Source: a bacterium
Lineage (GTDB): Bacteria > JAHJDO01
Length of the DNA stretch: 48,130 nucleotides
Direction of reading: 5' to 3'
NCBI GenBank assembly: GCA_018812485.1
Contig: JAHJDO010000115.1
Location: 1 to 48,130, forward strand
Shown: piece by piece, positions 9,028 through 17,052 of the stretch
How positions within the stretch are numbered: position 1 is the stretch's first letter
Layout: each line of letters begins with the position of its first letter
Notes under the pieces: model-generated
What the model was told of the DNA's origin: nothing
The model's input: only the letters and a program-made list of their open reading frames with translations
Databases searched by the model: none
Position numbers and translations under genes: made by a program

Positions 9028-9653
9028 GAACAAAAATTTTCATCTTATTGTTTCTACAAGTTACTGCGCTTGCTTATTGTGAGGTCAATTTGGTTCCAAA
9101 TGGTGATTTTGAGAATGGACGGCTTATGCCTGCTCATTGGGGATCTAATGCGAGAAAGGATTCTACAGTCCAAGTATATGAAAGTGCAAAAGGCAAAGTA
9201 ATAGAAGACAAAAATCTCCTGTGGAATAAGACTGAATCGCCTACGGGTAGATGCATAGAATTCAGACTTAATGAGCCAGCAAAGCAATGGACTTCAATCG
9301 CTGCGACAAGTGGAATGGAATATGAAAGCGAATATATTCCTGCCATGTATAACCAGGAATACAAACTCAGTATAGATATTAAAAGTGTAGGTATTAATGG
9401 AAAGGAAAACGGTCCCAAGGTTATTGTGTTTGTTAAAGCGTACAGTTATGATAAGAAAAAGATGAAATCCTTTGAGGTGTATCGTGCTCCTATGCATTGT
9501 TACCCTGAAAACCCCGGGGATTGGAGTACATGCTCAAGAACATTTAAAATTAAAGTATCAACTGCTCAGAAAATGAAGGTAGTTGTGTATGCATACTGGC
9601 CAAAAGGTGTTGTGTACTTTGATAATGTAAGATTGATAGAGATTAACGAATGA
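9024..9653 (+). CDS. Exported protein with CBM4/9-like jelly-roll domain
   Basis: 209 residues. A short Sec signal (MRTKIFILLFLQVTALAYC, cleavage near residue 18-20) precedes one beta-rich domain that opens with VNLVPNGDFENGRLMPAHW, the hallmark start of CBM_4_9-type galactose-binding-like modules, and closes with VVYFDNVRLIEI. No catalytic domain follows, so it is a stand-alone carbohydrate-binding or surface protein. It starts within the stop of the MFS gene (ATGA), last gene of the run before the restriction cassette. The Cys at residue 19 could also make it a lipoprotein, though a good lipobox is not evident. Confidence 0.7.
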   Translation: MRTKIFILLFLQVTALAYCEVNLVPNGDFENGRLMPAHWGSNARKDSTVQVYESAKGKVIEDKNLLWNKTESPTGRCIEFRLNEPAKQWTSIAATSGMEYESEYIPAMYNQEYKLSIDIKSVGINGKENGPKVIVFVKAYSYDKKKMKSFEVYRAPMHCYPENPGDWSTCSRTFKIKVSTAQKMKVVVYAYWPKGVVYFDNVRLIEINE

Positions 9654-9675
9654 AACATTCATGCCCCCTTTTCCC

Positions 9676-9704
9676 TTTATGGATTTGGGATGGTGGGGTA
9701 TAAT
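9676..9704 (+). promoter_or_regulatory. Candidate promoter of the mod-AIPR-res cassette
   Basis: A perfect TATAAT at 9699-9704 lies 37 bases before mod. The -35 position has only TTATGG 17 bases upstream, so the promoter is a weak prediction; it sits in the only intergenic gap available to the cassette. Confidence 0.3.
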
Positions 9705-9740
9705 CACAAATAAATGAAAAAATTGGAGTAAAATAAAAAT

Positions 9741-11729
9741 ATGGAAAACTTATTACACAATTTAAAAACCCTGCTTCAAAAAGATGAGCGATTGACCAGC
9801 GAAGGCGATCTTTTGAAGAATAAAATTATTGAGCTTGCCTTGAAGTTGGATAAGGGGCTTCTAAAACTTCTTTTGTCTGATAAAAAAATGAAGATGGTAT
9901 TTTTCGCTGATGTAGATAAGGTTTTAATTTTTGATAAAGATAAATTTCTCCGTTTTGTTTCCAACAAGCAATTTTTGCCGGACTCTTATACAGCTTTTTC
10001 CCAAAATGTTGGATTGATGCACGAAGACGGTAGGATGTTTAGACAAATTGATCCCAAAAAAGAAGTCGTTCTTGTCTGGCCTTATAAAGATTGTGTTTTG
10101 GAAGGCGGGATGACCAAAGAAGATCAAAAGCATAATGAGATTTTCTGGAACAAAACGCTGGCGCCGGATGAAATCAGCCGCCTGCTTGACCCAAAAGTTT
10201 TTACCAATGCGAAACGAATTGACAAAAATGGTGAACATCCTATGGTGTCATTGCGAGGGAGCGATAGCGACCGTGGCAATCTCGGTTTTCGCCTTGATGA
10301 AAACGGCGACATTAAAGATAATCTTATTATCAAAGGCAATAACCTTTTAGCCCTCCACTCCCTCAAAAAACGCTTTGCCGGAAAAGTAAAACTAATTTAC
10401 ATTGACCCGCCATACAACACTAACAACGACAGTTTTGGTTATAACGATAGTTTTAATCATTCTACATGGCTTACATTTATGAAAAATAGGCTAGAGGTGG
10501 CAAAGGATATGCTAAAAGAGGACGGCTCTATTTTTATTCAGATTAACGATATTGAACAAGGTCATTTGAAAGTTCTATGCGATGAGGTTTTTGGCAGAGA
10601 GAATTTTCACACTACAATTTGCGTGCAAATGTCTCATTTGAGCGGTGTAAAGATGGCACACAAGGATAAAAAACTTCCAAAAATCAAGGAGTTTATCTTG
10701 TGGTATACAAAATCAGGAAATATAAAACTCAATCCACAATTTATTCCTGCTTCTTGGGACAAGGCATTGGAAAGATATAATTCTTTTTTATATAAAAATG
10801 GTTACCCAGATGATGAGTGCCAAAAGTGGAAAGCGATTTCATTATCACAAGCCATTAAGGATATTGGCATTGATAAGAATGACAGAAGAGCCATTTTAGA
10901 ATTTAAATTACAAAACGCCGACTTAATTTTTAGAACCGCTCGCAATAGAGGTGCTGATTATTCTAGTTTACCTTACGACAAGTTTACAAAAATTAAGAAT
11001 CAGGATGGATCTTATTATTTTGCTTACAAACATGAGGATGTTAATTTCGCTGCAGAAAAGGTGATTAAAATTGCTGGCAAATTGACACCTGTCGTTTCAC
11101 TAGGTGATATTTGGACTGACATAGGAATCAATAATCTATCAAATGAAGGTGGAGTAGAACTTCGGTTTGGCAAAAAGCCAGAAAAGTTGTTGGAGAGAAT
11201 AATTAACTTAACTACGCAAGAAAATGAAATTGTAATGGATTTTTTTGCAGGAACGGGTACCACTGGTGCTGTTGCTCATAAACTTAACCTCCAATATATC
11301 TTAGTTGAACAATTAGATGATCATTGTAAAAAAACAATAAAGCGACTTAATAATGTTATTAAAGGAGAACAAATCGGTATTTCGAAAGAAGCTAACTGGA
11401 AAGGCGGCGGGGATTTTGTATATTTAGAACTTATGAAATGGAACGAGAATTTTGCTGAGAAAATAGAAAGAGCAAAAACAAAAGAAGAACTAAAGAAATT
11501 GTGGGAAACAATGAAAGAGAAAGCGTTTTTGAGTTACAAGGTAGATATAAAGGCAGTTGACGAAAACGCCAAAGATTTTGCCAGCTTATCTATTGAAAAC
11601 CAAAAAAGATTTTTGCTTGAGTGTTTGGACAAAAACCATCTCTATGTAAACTACAGCGAGATTGATGATGAGGAGTATGGAGTAAGTGAGGCGGATAAAA
11701 TAATAAATAAGGAATTTCATGGAGGTTAA
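9741..11729 (+). CDS. mod: Type III restriction-modification DNA methyltransferase (Mod)
   Basis: Beta-class amino-methyltransferase (probably N6-adenine) that recognises the target and modifies one strand. Motif IV is IDPPYN at about residues 221-226, and the SAM-binding motif I FFAGTGTTGAV at about 500-510; the variable stretch between them (about 290-460) should be the target recognition domain. It is 662 residues, usual for the family, and its N-terminal and IKGNNLLALHSL blocks are typical Mod sequence. Oddity: residues about 169-182 are encoded by a palindromic repeat element also found in the intergenic DNA at 16151-16193 (see repeat). GGAGTAAAATAAAAAT precedes the ATG. It is followed by an AIPR gene and res in one operon. 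Confidence 0.92.
   Translation: MENLLHNLKTLLQKDERLTSEGDLLKNKIIELALKLDKGLLKLLLSDKKMKMVFFADVDKVLIFDKDKFLRFVSNKQFLPDSYTAFSQNVGLMHEDGRMFRQIDPKKEVVLVWPYKDCVLEGGMTKEDQKHNEIFWNKTLAPDEISRLLDPKVFTNAKRIDKNGEHPMVSLRGSDSDRGNLGFRLDENGDIKDNLIIKGNNLLALHSLKKRFAGKVKLIYIDPPYNTNNDSFGYNDSFNHSTWLTFMKNRLEVAKDMLKEDGSIFIQINDIEQGHLKVLCDEVFGRENFHTTICVQMSHLSGVKMAHKDKKLPKIKEFILWYTKSGNIKLNPQFIPASWDKALERYNSFLYKNGYPDDECQKWKAISLSQAIKDIGIDKNDRRAILEFKLQNADLIFRTARNRGADYSSLPYDKFTKIKNQDGSYYFAYKHEDVNFAAEKVIKIAGKLTPVVSLGDIWTDIGINNLSNEGGVELRFGKKPEKLLERIINLTTQENEIVMDFFAGTGTTGAVAHKLNLQYILVEQLDDHCKKTIKRLNNVIKGEQIGISKEANWKGGGDFVYLELMKWNENFAEKIERAKTKEELKKLWETMKEKAFLSYKVDIKAVDENAKDFASLSIENQKRFLLECLDKNHLYVNYSEIDDEEYGVSEADKIINKEFHGG
10246..10284 (+). 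repeat. Palindromic REP-like element, in frame inside mod
   Basis: TGTCATTGCGA at 10246-10256 and GCAATCTCG at 10276-10284 are the same termini as the intergenic element at 16151-16193 (which is in reverse orientation). The variable centre here is 19 bases. It is read in frame as VSLRGSDSDRGNLG, between EHPM and DENGDIKDNL, where related Mod proteins normally have only a short link. ATTGC/GCAAT repeats give it hairpin ends. Confidence 0.7.
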
Positions 11730-11732
11730 ATT

Positions 11733-13433
11733 ATGGCTACATATCAAGATTTCTCTTTAATAAAAAAAGAAGTTGAATTTGTACAAAAGAGGAACAAGAT
11801 AGAGCAAGTGCCTACGGCTTTTATATTTATGGTATTGGAGAAACTCTATCCAGAGATAGATCCGCTCGACTACATTACCGATGGCAGTATGGATTTCAGT
11901 ATAGATGCTTATTATATAGACGAAGCGAAGAAAACAATCAATCTTTTTCAATTTAAACATACCGGAAGTTTTGAAACAGCAAAAAAGAAAAATGGAATAA
12001 AAGAGAAAGAACTAAATGATCTAATTGTAAAGTTAGAAGCAATCTGGAATAGAGATAAAGATTTGCTAAAAAGAGCAAATATTAAGCTAGAAGAGGCTAT
12101 ACAAGAAATTTGGGAAGCTTTTGAAAAAGGTTTTATAAAAACGAACATTTATCTTATAACCAATTATCAAACCACTCTTGATAACGATCATATGACTAAG
12201 GCAAGACAGCAAATAAAAGATAGATTTCGAGCCGAGCTTAAAGTTCTATCTTTAGACGAATTAGTAAAATTAATTATAGAAAAAGAATTTCATCCGGTAG
12301 ATATTAAATTGCAGTTAAAAGGAAAAAACTATTTTGAAGAGTCCACGGGAGATGTTAGGGCTTTAATTGCTGAAGTAAATGCTCTAAATTTTCTAAAGTC
12401 AGTATTAGACAAGAAAGAAGAGATAAAAGAAGAGGTGTTTAATGAAAACGTAAGAGTTTATCTGCAATCTAATACAAAAATTAATAAACAGATATACAAT
12501 TCGATAGAAGCTAAAGAAAATTATAAGTTTTTTTACTACAACAATGGGATTACAGCTGTTTGTGACAGTTTTGAGCACAACAGATCAGATAGTCCTCTTG
12601 TAACTTTGAAAAATTTTCAAATAGTTAATGGCGGACAAACGATGCATTCTATCTATGAAGCATATAAAAATGGATTAAAAGACAAAATTGACAATATATA
12701 TTTATTGCTAAGGATTTATGAAGTTAAAAATAGGGAAGTTGGACAGGAAATAGCAAGATTTACAAATACACAAAATCCTGTGAAAAATAGAGATATTATG
12801 TCGAATGATTTAATTCAAATTAAACTTCAAAAAGAGTTACATAATGAAGGGTTTTACTATGAAAGAAAAAAATACGAGTATAGAGAACAGAAGATTGATA
12901 ATAATAATAAAATTGACGCTGAAAAATTAGGACAAGCGATTTTGACATTTTATTTAGAGAAACCAGGTTCTGCTAAAAATAAAAAACAAGAAATATTTGG
13001 AGATTTTTATAACGATATATTTGCGGAAGATAAAATTAATACTGATTATGTATTATTGCCGAATTTTTTGTATAAAAAAATAGAAATAGACATTAAAAAA
13101 TTTACTAAAAAAGTTAGAAAGTTAGAGAAGGACAACAAGATAGAAGATTTAGAAAAAAGCTTGCATGAAGATGGATTTTTAAGTCATGCTCATTATTATT
13201 TATTATTTGTACTTAAACTATTGGCAGAGAATGAAAATATATTGTTAAATCGGGGAAATGCAAATAAGATTTTTGAATTTTACAACAAAGCAAAAACAAT
13301 TTTGCGAGATATAGTCAAGAAAAAGAAAAAAGATCCTAAATTTTCTATGCCACATCTTTTCAAATCGGACGATTTAGTGAATGAAATAAAAAATTCTAGT
13401 AAAATAGACGACCCTAATAAAACTAAAAAATGA
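11733..13433 (+). CDS. AIPR-family protein (abortive-infection phage resistance type)
   Basis: 566-residue charged cytoplasmic protein. Residues about 262-360 carry the AIPR signature: FFYYNNGITAVCDSF, then LKNFQIVNGGQTMHSI, then ARFTNTQNPVKNRDIMSND. The N-terminal part has DFSIDAYYID (Asp58) and NLFQFKH (Gln73, Lys75), the spacing expected of a PD-(D/E)xK-like nuclease core, as in other AIPR proteins. The C-terminal third is Lys-rich and helical. GGAGG inside the end of mod serves it, and res begins in its stop codon (ATGA), so it is translated as part of the mod-res operon. This suggests a phage-defence effector coupled to the type III system. The family assignment is firm; nuclease activity and role are inference. 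Confidence 0.85.
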   Translation: MATYQDFSLIKKEVEFVQKRNKIEQVPTAFIFMVLEKLYPEIDPLDYITDGSMDFSIDAYYIDEAKKTINLFQFKHTGSFETAKKKNGIKEKELNDLIVKLEAIWNRDKDLLKRANIKLEEAIQEIWEAFEKGFIKTNIYLITNYQTTLDNDHMTKARQQIKDRFRAELKVLSLDELVKLIIEKEFHPVDIKLQLKGKNYFEESTGDVRALIAEVNALNFLKSVLDKKEEIKEEVFNENVRVYLQSNTKINKQIYNSIEAKENYKFFYYNNGITAVCDSFEHNRSDSPLVTLKNFQIVNGGQTMHSIYEAYKNGLKDKIDNIYLLLRIYEVKNREVGQEIARFTNTQNPVKNRDIMSNDLIQIKLQKELHNEGFYYERKKYEYREQKIDNNNKIDAEKLGQAILTFYLEKPGSAKNKKQEIFGDFYNDIFAEDKINTDYVLLPNFLYKKIEIDIKKFTKKVRKLEKDNKIEDLEKSLHEDGFLSHAHYYLLFVLKLLAENENILLNRGNANKIFEFYNKAKTILRDIVKKKKKDPKFSMPHLFKSDDLVNEIKNSSKIDDPNKTKK

Positions 13434-16054
13434 CTATGCTCTACGAAACTTTTAATTCAATAAGAGAATCATTTGGGCAGGATTATTTTATTTCGCGGGT
13501 TAGCGATGAGATAGTCCAGAATCTCAATCCAAAGTTTGAATTACGCGAATACCAAAAAGAAACGCTGGGCCGATTTGATTTTTATTTCAACGGCTATCAA
13601 AAAAGACAATTCCCGGCGCAATTGCTTTTCCATATGGCAACTGGAAGCGGCAAGACGCTGATAATGGCTGCCAATATTTTGTATTTATACACGCTCGGGT
13701 ACCGCAATTTTATCTTTTTTGTAAACAGCACGAACATTATTGAAAAAACACGGGATAATTTTTTAAATCCTTTATCAGAAAAATATCTTTTTGCGCCAAA
13801 AATTAAGTTTGGAGAAAAGCAAGTTGATGTTAGAGAGGTTCAAAATTTTGAAGCGGTAAATTCGGGAAATATCAATATTGTTTTTACCACTATTCAGGGA
13901 TTGCACACGCGTTTAAATTATCCTCGCGAGAACGCTTTAACATATGAAGATTTTGAAGACAAAGAAATTGTCCTTATCTCAGATGAAGCGCATCACTTGC
14001 AAACCCTGACAAAATCCAAATTATCAGGAAGTGAATTGGAAGAAAAAAGAAGCTGGGAATATACAGTTGAGCAGATTTTCAGGAGCAATCTTAAAAATAT
14101 TCTGTTGGAGTTTACGGCAACGATTGACTTGGGCAATCAAAATGTCAGGCAAAAATACGAAGACAAAATCGTCTTCCAATATGATTTGAAACAATTTCGC
14201 TTGGATAAGTATTCAAAAGAAATAGAGGTTTTACAGGCGGATTTAGATCCGATTGACCGAGCTTTACAGGTAGTTATTTTAAGCCAGTATCGCAGAAAAA
14301 TTGCCGAGAAAAACAAAATAAGGCTAAAGCCAGTGATTCTTTTTAAGTCTAAAAGCATAAAAGAATCAAAAGAAAATTATGAGGGGTTTTTATTAAAAAT
14401 AAAAAAATTATCCTCCAAAGATATTCAAGAAATACATTCACGGGCAAAAGGCACAATTTTAGAAGATGTGTTTAACTATTTCCAAAAAGAGAATATAACT
14501 TTTGACAATTTAATCAGAGAAATGCAAGAGGATTTTTCTGAAGAAAAGTGTATGCTTTTGGATTCCGAAAATGTTGATGAAGAAAAGCAATTAAAACTTA
14601 ATTCTTTAGAGAATAAGAATAATGAGCTGAGGGCTATTTTTGCGGTTAATATGCTAAATGAAGGTTGGGATGTGCTTAACTTGTTTGATATTGTCCGGTT
14701 ATACGATACGCGGGATGGGAAATGGGTTCACGGTAAGTATAAGCCCGGCAATACGACAATGGGTGAAGCGCAGCTCATTGGCAGAGGAGCAAGATATTTC
14801 CCATTTCAATTAGACGAGATACAAGATAGGTATAAAAGAAAATTTGATGAAGATGCCGAAAATGAAATGCGTGTTATAGAGGCATTACATTATCATAGCA
14901 AACACAATCCTGATTATATTTCTGAACTGAAATCGGCTCTTACTGAAATCGGAATTTTACCGGAAAAGTATATTCAGAGAGATTTGTTTATTAAAGATTC
15001 TTTTAAGGAGACTGAATTTTGGAAAGAAGGTGTGATTTTTATAAATGACAGGATACAAAATCCAAGAGGGGAGATATTTAGTTTGCAAGACGCAAAAATT
15101 GAAGAGAAATATAGATACGAATTGAGAACTGGAGAAATTAAAGAAGAAATTATTTTAGATGAAGCAAAGAAACCAAAGTCATCAGGCGTTACGCGTGACA
15201 AAATAGCATATAAATTTGTTGATTTTGGAGAAAATATAGTGCGAAACGCTTTAGATAGATTTGAGTTCTATAAATTCCAAACACTAAGGAAATATTTCCC
15301 TTATGTGAAATCAGTTAAAGCATTTATTTCGTCGCTTAATTATTTAGGCAGCGTTAGCATAGAGGTTTTAGGCCCAAAGGACAAAATAAATAAATTAACT
15401 TCAACTCAAAAATTAGAAATGGTTTTATTTGTAGTTAAAAAGATATCGGAACAAGCGAGAACTAACACTTCAGAATTCATAGGGACAAAATTATTTAAGG
15501 CACAGTTACTTAGAGATATTTTCGGCAAAAATGAAGGCAGAAAGACCTTGAAATTGGATAGCGACAGCGAAAGGGCGCAGGAGATGGTAGAAATAAATTT
15601 GGATGATAAAGATTGGTATGCGCAAAACGATTTATATGGAACAAGCGAAGAAAGAGATTTCATCAAATTTATTGATGAAGCTATAGAGAAATTAAGACAA
15701 AAATATTCAGATATTGCTTTACTTCGCAATGAAAAGTTTTTTCAAGTTTTTGATTTTGATGAAGGCAGAGCGTTTGAGCCGGATTTTATAATGATTTTGA
15801 AAAAAAGGAATAGAGCCATTGGTATTTATCAGATTTTTATTGAGCCAAAAGGAGATCAATTTAAAGACAGTCAAGGCAAGTTTGAAAATTCTAAAGAGGG
15901 ATGGAAACAAAAATTTTTACTTGGGATGGAAGAAAAAGCAGACACTGATTTAAAATTGGAAAATAAACACTTTAAGCTGATGGGGCTGCCTTTTTACAAC
16001 GAAAAATTGAAAAAAGATTTTGAGGAAGCGTTAGAAAATAAAATACTTTTTTAA
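13430..16054 (+). CDS. res: Type III restriction enzyme, helicase-nuclease subunit (Res)
   Basis: ATP-dependent superfamily 2 translocase and endonuclease that acts with Mod at unmodified sites. Walker A is ATGSGKT at residues 70-76, the DEAH-type box is ISDEAHH at about 182-188, and LIGRGARYF near residue 450 is motif VI. The C-terminal nuclease motif PD-(D/E)xK appears as EPDFIMI (about 782-788) and IFIEPKG (about 801-807). 874 residues, typical. It overlaps the AIPR gene by four bases. After it come dispersed repeats, then pyrK, so the cassette ends here. Confidence 0.92.
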   Translation: MTMLYETFNSIRESFGQDYFISRVSDEIVQNLNPKFELREYQKETLGRFDFYFNGYQKRQFPAQLLFHMATGSGKTLIMAANILYLYTLGYRNFIFFVNSTNIIEKTRDNFLNPLSEKYLFAPKIKFGEKQVDVREVQNFEAVNSGNINIVFTTIQGLHTRLNYPRENALTYEDFEDKEIVLISDEAHHLQTLTKSKLSGSELEEKRSWEYTVEQIFRSNLKNILLEFTATIDLGNQNVRQKYEDKIVFQYDLKQFRLDKYSKEIEVLQADLDPIDRALQVVILSQYRRKIAEKNKIRLKPVILFKSKSIKESKENYEGFLLKIKKLSSKDIQEIHSRAKGTILEDVFNYFQKENITFDNLIREMQEDFSEEKCMLLDSENVDEEKQLKLNSLENKNNELRAIFAVNMLNEGWDVLNLFDIVRLYDTRDGKWVHGKYKPGNTTMGEAQLIGRGARYFPFQLDEIQDRYKRKFDEDAENEMRVIEALHYHSKHNPDYISELKSALTEIGILPEKYIQRDLFIKDSFKETEFWKEGVIFINDRIQNPRGEIFSLQDAKIEEKYRYELRTGEIKEEIILDEAKKPKSSGVTRDKIAYKFVDFGENIVRNALDRFEFYKFQTLRKYFPYVKSVKAFISSLNYLGSVSIEVLGPKDKINKLTSTQKLEMVLFVVKKISEQARTNTSEFIGTKLFKAQLLRDIFGKNEGRKTLKLDSDSERAQEMVEINLDDKDWYAQNDLYGTSEERDFIKFIDEAIEKLRQKYSDIALLRNEKFFQVFDFDEGRAFEPDFIMILKKRNRAIGIYQIFIEPKGDQFKDSQGKFENSKEGWKQKFLLGMEEKADTDLKLENKHFKLMGLPFYNEKLKKDFEEALENKILF

Positions 16055-16116
16055 ATTATGAAAGACGGGGGTATCCCAAATAGTTAAATTGAAGAATGAT
16101 GTCAAATCTTTAAACA

Positions 16117-16193
16117 TCTGGATTCCCCGATTAAATCAGAGAATGACAAGCGAGATTGCTTCATCCCGAAAGCGTTCGGGATTCGCAATGACA
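16117..16193. repeat. Two adjoining palindromic intergenic repeats
   Basis: The 155-bp gap between res and pyrK holds an imperfect palindrome at about 16117-16147 (ATTCCCCGATT / AATCAGAGAAT) and a second element at 16151-16193. The latter, on the minus strand, begins TGTCATTGCGA, has a perfect TCCCGAA/TTCGGGA hairpin in the centre and ends GCAATCTCG. Its ends match the element inside mod (10246-10284). Such CATTGCGA...GCAATCTC units are dispersed in many bacterial genomes. Confidence 0.75.
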
Positions 16194-16209
16194 GAAAGGA
16201 TATTTTTAG

Positions 16210-17052
16210 ATGAAAATTTTTAATGTCAAAAAAGAAATAATAGAAAACAAAAAAGTCTCTTCCAATTGTTATAGAATGACATTCGAGTCAAAAGAAATAG
16301 CTTGCAGAGTAAAACCAGGACAATTCCTGCATATAAAATGCTCGGATACATATGATCCCTTATTAAGAAGACCCATCAGTGTTCATAGTATAGAAAACAA
16401 TGTTATTGGAATTCTTTATAAAGTAATTGGAAGGGGAACAGGATTATTATCTAAGAAGACCTCAGGAGATACTATAGATGTTATAGGTCCATTAGGCAAT
16501 GGTTTTGATTACCAATTAGTTTCCAATTGCCAGTTGCCAATTCTTGTTGGTGGAGGTATAGGAATTGCCCCCTTATATTTTCTTGCTCAGAGACTTGTTG
16601 AGAGAGGCTCAAATATAACTGTTCTTATTGGCGCGGATACTAAATACAACATTCTCTGCGTAGATGAGCTTAAAAAATTGGATTGCAAAGTGAAAGTATC
16701 TACAGATGATGGAAGCGCAGGAATAAGCGGAACAGTTGTTGATTTATTAAAAAATGAACTTATTCCAGCAAATTCAAAATTCAAAATTCAAAATGCAAAA
16801 TTTAAAATTTTTACTTGTGGGCCTGTCCCTATGCTGAAACAGGTTAATCAATTAGCTTCCAAGTATAATGTTTCCTCTCAGGTCTCATTAGAAAGGCAAA
16901 TGGCGTGTGGTGTTGGAGCATGTATGGGATGCAGTATAAAAATCCGAAATCCGAAATCCGAAATCCGAAAAAATAAGATGTTTGATTATAAACAGGTTTG
17001 TAAAGACGGTCCTGTTTTTGATATTAAAGAAATTGCTTGGGAGGAGATGTGA
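16210..17052 (+). CDS. pyrK: Dihydroorotate dehydrogenase electron transfer subunit
   Basis: FAD and [2Fe-2S] subunit that passes electrons from PyrD (class 1B) to NAD+. FAD contact RRPISVHSI at about residues 53-61, the nucleotide-binding GGGIGIAPLYFL at about 115-126, CGPVPML, and the cluster ligands in ACGVGACMGC plus the Cys of YKQVCKDGPVF. At 280 residues it is slightly longer than usual because two AT-rich repeat tracts are translated in frame: SKFKIQNAKFKI before TCGPVPML and IRNPKSEIRKNK between the third and fourth cluster Cys. It heads the second half of the pyr genes, separated from pyrC by about 8.5 kb including the restriction cassette. Confidence 0.93.
   Translation: MKIFNVKKEIIENKKVSSNCYRMTFESKEIACRVKPGQFLHIKCSDTYDPLLRRPISVHSIENNVIGILYKVIGRGTGLLSKKTSGDTIDVIGPLGNGFDYQLVSNCQLPILVGGGIGIAPLYFLAQRLVERGSNITVLIGADTKYNILCVDELKKLDCKVKVSTDDGSAGISGTVVDLLKNELIPANSKFKIQNAKFKIFTCGPVPMLKQVNQLASKYNVSSQVSLERQMACGVGACMGCSIKIRNPKSEIRKNKMFDYKQVCKDGPVFDIKEIAWEEM
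16770..16811 (+). repeat. AT-rich AATTCAAA repeat tract inside pyrK
   Basis: About 42 bases made of near-tandem AATTCAAA/AATGCAAA/TTTAAA units, translated as NSKFKIQNAKFKIF just before the conserved CGPVPML. The same kind of sequence occurs in the intergenic repeat at 31964-32092. Confidence 0.65.
16944..16971 (+). repeat. Four tandem 7-bp CCGAAAT units inside pyrK
   Basis: CCGAAAT x3 and CCGAAAA run at 16944-16971, coding for part of IRNPKSEIRKNK between cluster-ligand cysteines. The unit matches the ATCCGAAAT motif of the intergenic repeat at 31964-32092. 28 bases plus one flanking codon keep the frame open. Confidence 0.7.

Noticed and set aside
16944-16971. Short tandem repeats as a CRISPR array
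   Set aside because: Units are 7 bases without spacers and lie in a protein-coding frame; no cas genes are in the window.
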